From Rhizoctonia solani (Eukaryota; Basidiomycota; Agaricomycetes; Cantharellales; Ceratobasidiaceae), in the NCBI RefSeq assembly GCF_016906535.1, contig NC_057372.1, positions 83,501-147,500 on the forward strand: a stretch of 64,000 nt of DNA, written 5' to 3'. How positions within the stretch are numbered: position 1 is the first letter of the stretch; each line of letters starts with the position of its first letter. This document shows, one piece after another, positions 1-12,448 of this stretch. The notes beneath the pieces were generated by a model. That model saw only the letters and a program-made list of their open reading frames with translations, did no database searches and was not told the origin of the DNA. Made by a program: the position numbers and the translations under genes.

Positions 1-180
1 TTGTTGTAGCTATTACAATGCCTTGAAGAGCAGGAAGCTAGGCGTCAGAATGCCACACAAAGTACCATGGTAACAGTCGCGCATACGGCTAGCCAGGCCG
101 CCAATGGGAACCTTACTCGTGGGCACGAAGCATTTTTAGTCAACGAAGGTGATTTGCGGCCCGTTTCTAGCTATTGTACC

Positions 181-776
181 GAGTACAATCCAACTTCGTC
201 CCCTCCAACTTGCGCCCTCATTCACCAGCTTCACTGGAACTTGAACTCAGCTCCAACGGCTCTCCCACCCCTAGCACGGTTGATTCATCCAGCTCAACAG
301 TTCTTTGATCCGATATCAACGCTCGAAACCTTGCATTGGTTAAGCTTGAGCACAAAGCATTCCTTGAGCAGAAGGTTATTCCGCCAGAGAAGTTGAAGGG
401 CATGACAGCCATCGAGTTTTGGAAGGTAATTGAGGTTCCCATAGCATATATCAATAGTATTTACTAATGTACTCTTTAGACAAAATCTAGTGAACTTCCA
501 TTAGTTTATCAGCTTGCGCTCAACATTTTACCAGCATAGGCCTCATGGGTTTCTTCAGAACGCGTGTTTTCATTGATTAGGATGACATGCACCCAGTCCC
601 GCAACCGCATTTCGGCCGGTAAGGTCGAATCGCTTCAGATTTTGAAGCACTCTTTACGACGTCGTCCAGACGTTCCGCTTACTGTATATACTCGGACCCT
701 CAACCTTATGGCTCGTCATCTCGACGGTGCTCTGGGTGATGGTGCTATTTCGACGGTGCCGATTGACACGGAGTGA
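181..776 (+). pseudogene. hAT transposase C-terminal remnant
   Basis: The remnant encodes the end of a hAT-family DNA transposase, the C-terminal dimerisation region. The frame reads through KLKGMTAIEFWK up to 429, crosses a probable short intron (GT at about 427-430, AG at about 478), and resumes with LPLVYQLALNIL and SSERVFS, followed by SRNRIS and LQILKHSLRRR. The SERxFS...RNRxS...LQxLK signature is typical of the family. The frame holds two stops, a TGA near 306 and a TAG at 537-539, so it cannot make a full protein. The upstream part of the gene is missing or lies outside the window. After the stop at 776 I see no clear terminal inverted repeat. Family assignment is fairly sure; exact boundaries are not. 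Confidence 0.7.
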
Positions 777-3723
777 TTTATTTATATACATTAACCATAT
801 ATGCCATACAACCGTGGGCCTGGTCCGTGAGTTAGCAATTCCGAGACAGGGACCTTTCTGCTTGCTCGATTTCGGAGGCGCTTAGTAATCAGGGTCTACG
901 GAGGAACAACTACACTTACTCGCGATTACGGGTGTTGTCAGCCCCAAATACGGTGGGTTCAAATGCACGGTTGGCATCGGTTGTTGTCCTGTCCATGGAG
1001 CGCCCACAGATGTGGACCGGACGGTCGGCATCGGCTGCCGATGACGAAACTGGTACTGACTGGACCCACTATGTGCCGGGAAGCAAGGCAGAGACTTTGC
1101 CCGTCTGGCTCGGTGTTTGAGTTGCAAACGGGTATAAACTGGCGCTTACTTCTTGGTTTGTGGGGTCATGATTTGCAGTGCGCCGCGCTAATCCGCTGGT
1201 AATCCGCTTTGTGCGCACTTTACTCGATCCGCCGCCGATCCGCGCCGATCAACGCCTATCGGGTAGTATCTACGGGTGGATACACGTCGGATATTTTAGA
1301 GTGATCTCCGGTGTCGGGGATACGTTTCTTGGAATGTAAATTACCGTGAAGGTCAAATTGATTAATGTCAGATAAATTAAACTCATCTTTTTAGTCTTTT
1401 CCTTAACTTTTATTAAGGTTCCCGGATCTTAATTCGCTATGTACACTAGGTGTTGGTTTCACAGTGTTGTAATGAGGTTGAGGACAAGCTAGTGGCACAG
1501 ACACAAAGAACCCCAGAAAGATAGATTATAGTTGAATAGTATGTATACAAGTATCAGGTAGATGAAGTCCAGGAGGTTAATGAACTGCCGTCATCTTCCC
1601 AGTCCTGTGGCTAGAAAGAAATATCAACACGAGTTGGAAATAAATTAGTGAAATACGTACATGTATAATTTTGAGGGAGAAAGTACTTTCAAACAACACA
1701 GATGTGCCAGGACGAGGAAGTGAACACTTCCAGCCCTGACTTGTCTGTGTTGCCAAAAGAGCATCGTTATCGTGTAGTACTGCAAGATATGGTTAGCTTA
1801 GCATGCTAGAAGAGTAGTCCTACATACCCATCATACGGCCCTCGTATACTTGGAGATCTTCGAAATAGGGGGCCAAGGCATGCCAGAGGTGATACGGATC
1901 CACTGTGCATGAACCATCCTTGCTTTGGCTGACAAGGATGCTCAGTGGGATCCGTAGCATCTCACCATGCAGGTAAACAGGCAGGCGTAAACGAAGACGC
2001 CTCTTGCGTTGCAAGAACAAGGTAAAGATTCCCATGTTACTATTGTAGAAGTCGAACGTGGCTCAAAGAAGGTAGTTGAGAGTCACGTGATCTGTACCTG
2101 GTCTTCAAGGCCACCCTGTGCTTACTACCTCGCTTGTCGTCCCTTTCTCTCTCTGTTTTCTGTGTTGTGCCCCCTTTTCTCATTCTTAGCGTAGTTTGCC
2201 CCGGTCTCTTGTGAGCGGTTTGCATTGTTTCGCATGTAGCTCCTTAAATATGAATAAAAAATGAGAGCCACGTGATAGATCTTTGGTCACGATGTCAAAG
2301 GGGTTTGCAAGCATGTATAACTACACTGCGGGACCATTGTCAGCTGGTTTTCGGCTTGAGTAAGCGCCAGGATGGTCCAATAGGAAAGCCTGCACAGCAC
2401 CCCAGCCAATTTTTTTCTGAGGCTGAACCGGCCGGTTGGACTTAGGTAGGGTTCAGGTCGAGCTGAGATAAGATAAGGATCAGGCCCAGATCAAGCAAGT
2501 GGCCCGGTAAGACGCCACTAGCATAGATAAGATCCAGACTGTAGATTGATAAGAATTAGAATAAAGGATCGATTGTCAGGGTGCATTGCAAATACGGGCG
2601 CGCAAGGATCGACCAACTTGGTCGTGTTGACTTAGAGATTCCCACTACCTCTCAACATTCTACAGGCTGACAGACAACACTCCCGATAATGCGCAGTAAT
2701 CATTTTACTGAAGTTGTCCTTGACAGGGCTTGTAGGGTGAGTACACAAAGTTTGAAGCTCAACAAAAATCGAAATTAATTCAATTATCTTAGACTAAGAA
2801 AGGGTTGGGATTCCATGAGGGACAAAGACCACGTAGTTGTTTTCAAACAAACGGTCTGGATGCATTATAACAATGCCAACCTTGTCTGCTCACAAGGATT
2901 TCTTATTTGGTTGGTATTGGAGTTTGAATGTGACCCGGACCTCTGCTCCGGGAGTCAATTTTGGGGAGCTGCATGCATGATCATGTTCTAGACCAGATTC
3001 CCGCACCTTGGCACCGGGACACAAGGTTGGTCACCACACTCACCACTACTCCTGAGTCTGATGCTGTTCCGTAGTTTTGCCCCGATCCAAGTATGAAATG
3101 CGCCATCTACAAGTTTGATGCCGTGGTAAGGTTTCGAGGCTTGAGGAGCGGGCACATTGCTGCATATACGTCGATAAATTAAGAAACTTGATTAGTTCCC
3201 ATGAAGATACACTGTGTTCGGTCTATCAATACGCGAATAAAATACCCTTAATCTAAAGGGGCTGATATTTAGTAAATGCTCATATTGTCTAGGGTCGTAG
3301 CAAGCTGAGAAAATAACATAAGTGCCAAACAACAATCCCGGGCCCGCATAGTGTTGCTGCAGCACTTGTCAGATCTGGGCAGACCGTCAGGGAATGCTCA
3401 CAAGCGTTGATGGCCGATACAACTCCCGGACACTGAGTATTGGATAGTTGTGATATACCTCAAGCAAGAGACATTGGAATATACTAATGGCGCTTTGCAT
3501 GGCCCGAATTGCTTTGAGTCAGAAATAAGTGTATGCAAAAGGGCTATTGAGGATCAGTGTAGAGTGTGATATGTAATATGCAAACTGATTGAGTCGGGCT
3601 GAAAATTTTCGCGACGCTGGTTCAATGCTATAGCTAGCTTACGGGTATTTTTATCTCTCCAATGGGCAAGTGTTTTTCAGGTATACAAATTGAATAATTT
3701 ATTATAGCCGTCTCATGTCCTGC
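777..3723. other. No recognisable gene
   Basis: About 2.9 kb without a coding region I can support. Short open frames exist on both strands but show no motif, no plausible splice structure and no clear promoter. The stretch keeps many CpG dinucleotides (for example 1190-1265), unlike the right half of the window. It probably consists of old transposon debris. Confidence 0.5.
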
Positions 3724-5479
3724 GTCAGAGATCTGCAAAAGTCCGGCGTGTCCAGCTACAGCCGGACAAGATCGCGAAAATTGGTAAAACTATGCAAGGA
3801 GACCGTAACCGGCTTTGACAAACAACAGGTTGAGCGATTTTGGGATCGCGCAAAGCCTAAATCCATAGCTGCAAATGTCAAAACCAGTTGCAGCCGTGGA
3901 TTTGGCCAGTTATATTGGGGGACCGGGGGGGGGGGAGAAATTTGGCAGGTTTTTTATATGTATTTGTTCACTTTACTCGTAGTTTCATTGCGATTCATAG
4001 GAAAATTTCAGCTGACGTGATATTCATTGATAATTTATGTACAGGAACAAAGAATGCTAAACACCGTGAGCACCCAGTCGTGCTTCTTGGTTCCCTTCCC
4101 ACCCATAAGGCGTATAAACCTAGCGTGGGCATCATCAAGCCGTCAGAAATATGTTTTAAGGCAAATTTGGGTTGAAGTGTGAACAGAGCTCACCATTGTC
4201 AAGCACGCTGTAAGTGTTAAGACTCCTGGTATTGCAGCGGGCACAATCATAACTTCAGCATGGTTAGGTCATTGGGTAAGTGTACTCGTCAGTTAAGTAT
4301 TGTAGTTGAAGTATAGTGAGAAACCTGCCTATCTGAATTGGTTGTAGGAGAGCGATTGTGTTTCATGTTGTGTCCGATATGTGTTGAGCCATAAACTAGT
4401 ACCTAATAACTGTTTATCAGCACAATTAGAGCACACATACCATGTACCAATGAGCTAACTAACTCCTAGAAAGGATACAAATTTAGCATCCGTGTATATA
4501 CAAAGACGGGCGGCATATCATACATGTAGCCATTCATTGAGCACTCAAGCGCTGTAAGCAAGTAATTCTACCTTGAGTACTGTGGTCTTAAACGCAGTAA
4601 CACTTGAGATAGCCTTTAAATAAAGGATGATAGGTTTGGGTGAGGGTGAGGGCTTAGGATGGAGTGCAGAGGACAACAGCAAGAGAAATTTTAAAAGCGG
4701 CAAGACAATGACTTGGTCATTGCGGTGGCGGTGCTAATCTCCCTAAATTGAGACATTCCGCTCAGTGAGACATTGAGCTCTTGGACCATGGTTGCCATTG
4801 TTCTTACCTGACTTGACTATGCCTTGTCAAAATTGTGAGAACCCGGTTCGTAATGATGCGGAAGATCCCCCGCCTCCCGGGCAGTCCAGGAGACAGATGA
4901 GAGAGGTGAGTACATGCGCCTTATCGACTGAGCTGAAGTTAAAGCAGTTTTATTGAGCAAGACATCCAATCTTTACAAAATCAAGTACGAATAGCCAAAG
5001 AGGGTCAGCAGCGCGCTGAACAAGAGGCCCATGACCTTCAAGCACAAATTAACCAGCAAAATGGACAAAATCAAGGGGTTGTTGGAGCAGGATAACTGGA
5101 TACATTGAGTTGACTGATCTTAAGAAGCGTAATTTTATATTCACGCATTCAATTGTTTGCTCTTGCGTTGTAATTTCCCCTGGGATAAGGGAATCCATTC
5201 ATGTACTCTGGGATCTTGAGAGCACGGACATGTACCTTTGTTTAAAGAATCTGTAGTTATGAAGCACTCTTATTTTGGATAAAATTGATGCCGTTTGTGA
5301 CCATAAATCGATTATTCTGAGTAAAAAAAACAATAGTAACTGTTAACCATATCCCGCACCTCAGTATAGCCGGTTACGGCAAAATCTCCCTAATTGTGCT
5401 CTGCCACAGCCGGCTTCGGCATTGCAAAATCCAGTAAAGTCCGCAAACCGGCTGTAGCCAACCTTCTGGTTCCCTGATG
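3724..5479 (+). repeat. R1 repeat, copy 1 (intact, 1756 bp)
   Basis: This copy is matched in inverted orientation by 13194-14164 plus 29292-30546. Shared sequence begins at GTCAGAGATCTGC and ends at GGTTCCCTGATG. Near both ends there are several copies of an AGCCGG motif (for example in CTACAGCCGG near the left end and AACCGGCTGTAGCC near the right end), suggesting subterminal transposase-binding sites. The ends resemble hAT-type CAGRG termini, but I find no convincing target duplication at either copy. It is probably a non-autonomous DNA transposon; class unresolved. It carries the small two-exon gene at 4819-5095. Confidence 0.7.
4819..5095 (+). CDS. Small two-exon gene inside R1 (74 aa)
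   Basis: Predicted exons are 4819-4905 and 4958-5095. The intron of 52 bp starts GTGAGT, has a CTGAG-like branch region and ends TTATTGAG. The nearer upstream AG would give an immediate stop, so the second AG is used. The product starts MPCQNCENPVRNDAE, with a CxxC pair, and continues into a Gln/Glu/Ala-rich segment (QDIQSLQNQVRIAKEGQQ) with strong coiled-coil character. An AT-rich TTTAAATAAAGG lies at about 4614-4625, 200 bp upstream. The gene is identical base for base in the second R1 copy (13578-13854), intron included. I do not recognise the family. It could be an accessory protein of the element or the 5' exons of a lost transposase. Confidence 0.45.
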
Positions 5480-7554
5480 TGTGCAACCTCCTGTCACTTG
5501 CCTTGGGCCTGTGTTCTCAAGGGGCGCCCACCCGGATTTTAAGTATCAGTATATTTCATTATAAGACTATGACCATGTACAAACTCTTGGTAAAAAAATA
5601 AATGACAAAGATCAATGTCGCGTAGCAAAGGTGTGTCGCAGGTCGCCGGTTGTCGGTCGCTGGTTGCTAATTGGTGGATGGCAATCAGGTTGGTAACCGA
5701 GGGTATTGGGGCAGTTGCGGAGACAGAATATGAACCGGTCACGTGTAACCGGTGGGACAAGGAGACTTAGTTGCTGGGCTTGGGCGAGGCAGATCCTGAC
5801 GGTTCATTTCAGAGTTTTCGAAGGTGATACCAGCAGTGAAGGAAAACCGCCGGATCGGATACCTCTAGGCGACCTCGGGGCAACCTCGGGAGCACCTTGG
5901 ATCGGAGTCCTTAGGTATTTCATTGATAAGAGTAATAGGTGCACTCCCTATGTGTAACAATGAAAGCGAATGAGCTGGCGAGTCGAAAAGATGGGAGTGA
6001 AGGCGCAATGGGGGTCAAACGCGCTGTACATGTGGAGGTCTGGCCGAGCAAGCACGACCAAGAATCCGGTGACTAACTACTCTCGTTGCTGCGTAACCCT
6101 ACGCCTAAATCGGGTCTTGCACGTCTCCAAAAGCTCCAACCCAGAGCCCCTAATAAATTTACCCAATATCACTGTGGGGTTAGCGTTCTTAGATTGATCC
6201 TCACATTCATGTATGCACAAAATTATGTATCAGGCGAGCCAAGTTGTTGGTTTCGTCACCAAACATAAGTACAGTTGATGTGCGCCTATGGCATTCAATC
6301 TTGGACTAGAGCTCCTTGTCTACACATTTTATTCCAAAGGACGCCGCTCATCCAATTTAAAGGAGCTGAATATGTGACCAACGTCAGCACAAACACAGGG
6401 TATACCAGCTCCACGGTCAATTAACGTCTATCACACGTACAATCCGGCAGCATATAGCCTTATTAGATATCATGCATACAGACACACACTACTGTGTTTA
6501 CACATTGTGACGCCACAAATACATCAAAGAAGATCAAAGTGTAGACAAGACAAATACCTTGGCCACAACGGATTGTCTTTCTAGGCACATATTAGATGAG
6601 CGGATGCTGGACTCGGAAATACGCTGCTGTATTACAATTAAAGGGTTCAGCTGTACGTACAAAATCTCAGTCGATTGGGCGGCACTTTGGCTTGCGCTAC
6701 AGGACCCCCAAAACTCCTGGAATACTTTGAAATGCCCGATGAGCTCTTTAAAGTGTCATACGTGATACTCCAAAACACCTGCTCACATTTATGACCAAAT
6801 GAATGCTCTCAAGCTTTCTGGGTCTTGTATTACAAGGGCTTAAATCCTTGCTATGTTAGCTGTACTGGCTATAGGGTACCACAACATCCCTTTTTACTTG
6901 TTTGATTGATGTCTGAAAGGTTATCCAGTCTTTTTATGTAAATTTTATACAGGCTTGCCAATTGCCGCTGATGTTGGTCCAAGCCAAGCATTGGAGGAGG
7001 CCCAAGTTCTACTTACATAGTGTAGAGTAGATCATTATAATTACACCCTGCAACGCACCTATTGACACATAACATCTCGCAACATGTTTTAAGCCCTTTA
7101 ACATACGTCATTGCATTGACAGCTTAGTACATTTATATTTTCACTTTGTGCCGTAATGGTATTCAATACTTAAATGCAAGGCCTAGGCCCGGAGACTGTC
7201 CAGCTCCGTTTGATTACTCCCAATTGGTTTGGAGCCCGAGCCATTCTCCTGGAACTATGTAATCCATTACTCTGGGCTTTGTGGTATTCATATTATGTGT
7301 TTACAAATGGCTGCCACGCTTTGTAGCTACGAGTGACTCTATTCCAAACAGGGTTCCCAAACTTGAGGATTTGAAATAAAACCATCTAATATAGTTCTCA
7401 ATCTAATAATACAAACGTTAAATTGGGGATCGAAGTGATTGAGTAGCTTGGATATTACCTTGGTGTATGGAAGGACATGACCAGATTGAATAAGGACAGA
7501 AAATTGTTAATACAATGAGCATCATCGAGATCCTGTAAACTCCCAATGTATAGG
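5480..7554. other. No recognisable gene
   Basis: About 2.1 kb with only short, unsupported frames. No repeats shared with the rest of the window were noticed. It forms the upstream flank of the four-exon gene at 7619. Confidence 0.5.
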
Positions 7555-7563
7555 TATATAAGG
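7555..7563 (+). promoter_or_regulatory. TATA box of the 7619 gene
   Basis: TATATAAGG lies 64 bp upstream of the ATG at 7619, leaving room for a 5' UTR of about 30 nt. It supports 7619 as the start of a real gene. Confidence 0.55.
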
Positions 7564-7618
7564 AATACTAAAAGCGGCCCTAACCTGCAACTACTACCTT
7601 AGCTGTTCTGTTTTCACT

Positions 7619-8718
7619 ATGTCGACCCCCGCTTATGAAGTACATATCTATGGGAGCAAGAAATCGGCCAAACCCATTAGAAAATGGGTCTTACCTGAGT
7701 TGCTTCAAGCTCAGTTTGTGAATACAGACACTGGACCCAAGTGTCCGCTTGAACCGTTTGTAAATGCATTCTGGTCATGGGTTGTTGAGGATGGGGTTTG
7801 CAACGTTGTCAGGCCATCCAACCCTGTGTCAGGGGAGTGCGTATTATACAGTGAGACAAACCCATTAATATATTATGTAATGATGGCTCACAATTCTCTA
7901 GAGAAGGCCAAAGGCCCAAGAAGACACCTTGCCGTACTGGCAATGGTAGAAGTTCAAAACGGGCAAGGAAGATGGCAACGGATCCAACCACAGGTTGGCG
8001 AAATGATACAAATGTATCCGGATATCGCAATCCAGTTTCAGGTAAAAGACGATTTTTCTTGTACTTATTATTATAATTATTATACTGACATAATTATTAG
8101 GGGAAAAGCACAGATACAACTTTTCAGAACGCCAATCTTAACAACATGGAGGTCGACAATGGCACTCTCAGTAACAGTCGGAGCAAGTCCTTTATCGACA
8201 TAGCATCAACCCAAAGCACGACTCCCAGCATGAGATCTGCAACAACCCAACCCCAAGCACAACCACAAGAGCCGGCTGACACATCAAATGTGAGTTGCAA
8301 TCCAGTGTTTGACACATACCAACTAACAATATCTAGCCATTAATTGCTCTCATATGGGTCTCTAGCAAATTTTTCGATATAAATAATTTGCGACCTACTT
8401 GTTCTCAAATTGAAGAGTTAGGATTTTTCTTGCAGCTCCGTGATTTACCCAAAACTCAAGTAAGTAGACTTTCGGAAATTAGATAAGCGCAACTTACTGA
8501 CCGAAAAATAGGCTGAATACGACTTGCTATATTCGAAATTGTCAAGTTCCCCTTTCCCCATGCTATCTTACCCGGAAGTAGAAAAACTTTGCCTATTGGG
8601 TTGCTGCTGGAGGAGGTCGGATGCGGAGACCAAGAGATATCTAGGTCTGTATCGGTGGCCAGTGGAAGGGTCTGAGAAGCTGCACTCAATCTTATCCCAG
8701 CTTCGGGAACTGGATTGA
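7619..8718 (+). CDS. Four-exon gene of unknown function (313 aa)
   Basis: Exons 7619-8041, 8101-8289, 8337-8459 and 8512-8718 join into one open frame of 313 codons. The introns are 59, 47 and 52 bp, all GT..AG and all phase 0; the last has a TTACTGAC branch site. The protein starts MSTPAYEVHIYGSKKSAKP. Exon 1 encodes a compact, aromatic-rich domain (about residues 1-141), exon 2 a Ser/Thr/Gln/Pro-rich linker, and exons 3-4 a hydrophobic, Leu-rich C-terminal part with a Cys pair (GCCWRR). No signal peptide or clear membrane span is visible. I do not recognise the family. The intact splice structure and TATA box argue for a functional host gene rather than transposon debris, although both flanks are gene-poor. 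Confidence 0.65.
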
Positions 8719-9341
8719 AGCGCTTATTACGGCTATCCAGAAATTGATACGATGTTTCAACACGTTACAGCAGCAATATGAGCTTGTTACATAGGTGGTC
8801 ACGTTTAAATCATGTTGCATTTGTATCTACTGTACTTGGGAATATCTGTATTGTAATAACATCTATTTATTGCTCACCGCCAACAAAATTTGGAAGATTA
8901 GTACCTAGACCGGCTCTGTTGACAGGCAGGTAACAGTTGTGTAGTCTTGGTAGACGTGGTACTATAGTCAGTCATCACAAGACGATATTGGGAGAGATAT
9001 ACTTGGAATATCATGTACTTGGCGTCTTTTTACATGTACAGCACCGGAGGGTATCTTCCAAAGACTGCCCCCGGTGCGCTTTGTATGTCTATAGCCAAGT
9101 TGTATATACATAGGTAGAAAACTGGGGCTCATATGTGCTTCTTAGTGAGGCGTGAATAAGGGAAGAATATGTATATAAGTACTCAATAAAGGCGGTATGG
9201 TGCACGAGCTAGGGAATATTTACGTACATATATAATTGCTCATATGAGATCAGCTATGTACTTTAGCACACTGGGTCAGAAAGGCATCAAAGGCGAGTGA
9301 GTCGGATCAAATTCATGTCAAAATACCCTTACCTGTCCAAA
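8719..9341. other. Intergenic, nothing recognised
   Basis: Downstream flank of the four-exon gene up to the TAA that borders the inverted-repeat element. No coding frame or repeat supported. Confidence 0.5.
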
Positions 9342-9344
9342 TAA

Positions 9345-10869
9345 CACCGTATACCCCAAAGGTACGGACAATCCGACCTCAGCGATCCGACCCCTGGGGG
9401 TGCGAACTTGCTATAAGGTAAATCCGAGCCCCCGGGTCCGGATTACTGGCAAAATCCGACCCTCGCACTAATCCGGACCCCGTTCTCAGTATTTTTGTAG
9501 GTGCACAATCTGACCCCCTCAATCCGACCTCCACAGAATCCAACCTCTGGGTGCGGTTTCTTGTATGTTAACGATAATGACAATTGAATCACATTCTTAA
9601 ATACTAAATACGTTACACAATGAATCAATGCCTAAACCCTAGCTTGGACAATTTGGTACCAGAGCGGATGTGGGATACGCGTTGTCCGGTTCAAGGGTGC
9701 TGAGGCAGAGAACATGGGGGAAACGTTATATCATGGAAGGCTGCGTAAAAAAAGCATAGTGATAGTCCTGAAACCAATACTTGCACGGACGCGGACAACT
9801 GAATGATACAGGTGAAAACGGACTTACTGCAAAAGCTTGACAAAGAGCAAATAATGAGCAAGCAAAAAAAAAGGGGGGGGGGATCGAATACTCACAGTGC
9901 TGCAGCTGAGCTTTTGATTTGTTGGAGGTGGCGGCGACGATTGTTCAAAGTTCTTGAAACTCCATGTTGAACCCATTGGCCTGTGCATCAACTGAGTGGT
10001 AGGTTATTTTGGTTAAACTACTTACTTTAGCAAAGCAAATGTATGCTACTTTGTGAATTGAGGTGTAATATAACTATAGGGAAAAATCAATGTGTCATGA
10101 GGCCACCAAAACATTTGTGGCATAGAATCAATCAGCTCAATGCCGGGTTTCATAACTTTGGAATTACTTACAGAATTCTAGCTATTTTTTTTAGCTGGCG
10201 TATAGCAGCTAAGTAGGAAGGGTCAGAGGTGGGGGCGGGAGGACAAGCGGGAGGAAACTCATGCACGTCTGAGGGCAGGCGTTTATATACCTTGGCAGGG
10301 CGGGAGCAGCAGCAGCAATGGTTGCGCAGACGGTTGCGTGGACGGTTGCGCGGACGCGCGCACAGGCGGATGGATTGCACAAAAATGCACCGGATGCAAA
10401 AAAGCGCAACCGGAGCAGCCAAGCTGATGGATATCACAGAACATTCAAGAGACGGATAATATATACAGACTGAGGGTTTCCTTATACGGAGATTGATACA
10501 AAAATGATTCTCAGTCACATGACTTGTTTGTCTAACTAATGTCTAGCAAGCAATCAAGAAGTTTATTTTGGAAACCAACTGTTACAATTTCCCAAGAGAT
10601 CCGACCCTTTACCTGAAAGTGTAGCCAAGATTTTATACATAAATATCCAACACGCGCCATAGAGCCAGGCCATTCAACGCATTCAACCGGCACCAAAATC
10701 CGACCCCTGGCAAGAGTCAGCCCCAAAAGACGACAGTGATCCGAACCCCACCAGGGGTCGGACTTTCACATCCGCACCCCAGCCGTGCGCATCTACCTCC
10801 GGTAGGGTACGGATTCCCGGGCATCCGACCCCCAGGGTCGGACTATCCGTAGCTTTTGGGTACACGGTG
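9345..10869. mobile_element. TIR element with TAA target duplication (1525 bp)
   Basis: The left end starts CACCGTATACCCCAAAGG; the reverse complement of the right end starts CACCGTGTACCCAAAAGC. They agree at 29 of the first 34 positions. The element is flanked by TAA at 9342-9344 and 10870-10872. Three-base TWA duplications are typical of PIF/Harbinger elements. Both ends are packed with copies of a TCCGACC motif in both orientations (9371-9540 and 10689-10850). No transposase frame is visible, so it is non-autonomous. The interior holds an A9G10-type homopolymer run near 9864-9880 and a short GGTTGCG(C/T)GGAC tandem near 10320-10355. Class assignment rests on duplication size only. Confidence 0.6.
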
Positions 10870-10872
10870 TAA

Positions 10873-11700
10873 ATGTTGAGGTTGGCTGCTCTCGCACAGG
10901 GGCAACTGGTCAATACCCTCCCCGTTGCCTTGTTCACTCTGTCATCGTCTTGTGCCGGCTTCCTATTCCCTATTCAATGACTGTCAAGAGATGAGGCAAT
11001 CCCAATCAATCAAGTTTTGCGTTGTGGCGGTTGAATGCGAGTGGGAGTCCAAGTCAGTGCCCGGCAGGCCTAAGATGGGGCACTGGTACGTACATTGGCC
11101 CGTATCTATCGAGTGATTTGATGTTGCAAAGAGACATGCGGGTCGACAGATCTCTTGCGGGATTTGCCAACTTGCCTGCCTGGATCCGTCCTGTTGATGT
11201 GTCATCGTTGGGTAGCTTGCATAAATACAATATATATACTACTTACACCATAGTTAAATGCATGATTACCCAAATTGTGGCAAACGCAGCGGACTCAACC
11301 GATCTCCCGAGAGCGCAAGGAGCACTGTTCGTGTTCACAAATTGTAAATTACAAAGAAAAAAATCGAGAACCCCCTAACTGTTACAGAGCCTTTCCCCCA
11401 GGTGATTTACACAGAATAAATTCTGTATAAATGCCGGGGCCGTAACCCGTAAGCGAACATAGTCCTTACGAGGCGGTTGGCCCTGCTTAGCCTTAGCCGG
11501 AGCTATGGTTCCATCAATACCGCCACTTACGCAACGGGTCAGGCATATAACAGATAGAGATTGACACGTGTGTGCAAAGTGGAAGGTTCCAACTGACCAA
11601 AACAATTCCCCCCGGCTTTGTGGGTCGCTAATCACATTTGCAAATTAGCGCCTCACGTGTGCAAGGCCCCTCTCCTTCCAAAACCACACTCTCCCAGCTC
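10873..11700. other. No gene I can support
   Basis: Short frames on both strands lack recognisable motifs. A minus-strand frame ending near 11375 has an ordinary amino-acid mix but no support beyond openness. Confidence 0.4.
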
Positions 11701-11941
11701 CCTCACAGTTATGCTGGGCCGGCGTGGTCGTGCCGATGAGTTTCACCAGATTGATCTATTTCTTGTTCACTGGGACCAAGCTTGTCTATTTACAGCACGC
11801 GTGAAGACATACATTTTGTAGCAGAGGCCGACGTGCTGTGGCCTCACGGAACACCAAGTACTCCCGCTGAGTATGAAGTGTATTTGTTGGACTTAGGAGA
11901 GCAGGACAATTACCAGACCAAGGCCGCATATTTCTTGACCC
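11701..11941 (+). pseudogene. Possible exon fragment of an unrecognised gene
   Basis: A frame beginning MLGRRGRADEFHQIDLF shifts near 11790 into a second frame reading HFVAEADVLWPHGTPSTPAE and running to TKAAYFLTR, where it meets GTAAGT at 11942, a good donor site. The change of frame needs either an unusual intron or a frameshift. Codon content looks like real protein, but I do not recognise the family and find no convincing continuation downstream. Confidence 0.3.
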
Positions 11942-12448
11942 GGTAAGTAGCCCTAATATTTCAAAGAACCATCACTAAAAATATACTATATATTACACTG
12001 GACTCCTATATTTTTGAACGCTGACCTTTATTTAAACATTACCTGGTACACAATCCCCGTGCGCGACTTGTGCTGGGTCTTTGTAGTATCACAGGTATTG
12101 GAAACGGTAACGGTAGTGGTGACGGTGATTGTTTAGTGGTTTCAAATTTATACCCAACACGGGGCTTGGAACATTTTGGCGCCGAAGAGGGGGTGAATGT
12201 CTTGATGCATATGTCCGCCGCAACTTAATATTTCTACATGACTCAACATGTAAAGCTTTAGTTGGACATCAAAATATACTGAAATATCTATGTAGTAATT
12301 TCAAGACGCAGATTCTGAATTAAAATTGAGTATGGGCAAAACCATATTTTCATATGAGTTCATACGCGATCGAGCTAAGCGGCCAGAGTGTGACCCAAGT
12401 GTTATTGAACGAAGACAATTTTTTCAGCATTGTACTACCTACTGACCG

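Noticed and set aside
3724..5479. R1 as a Helitron (TC..CTRR) or as a standard hAT element
   Set aside because: One orientation starts A|TCAGGG and ends CTGA with a hairpin nearby, but it is followed by C and not T. The hAT-like CAGRG ends lack an 8-bp duplication at both copies. Class left open.
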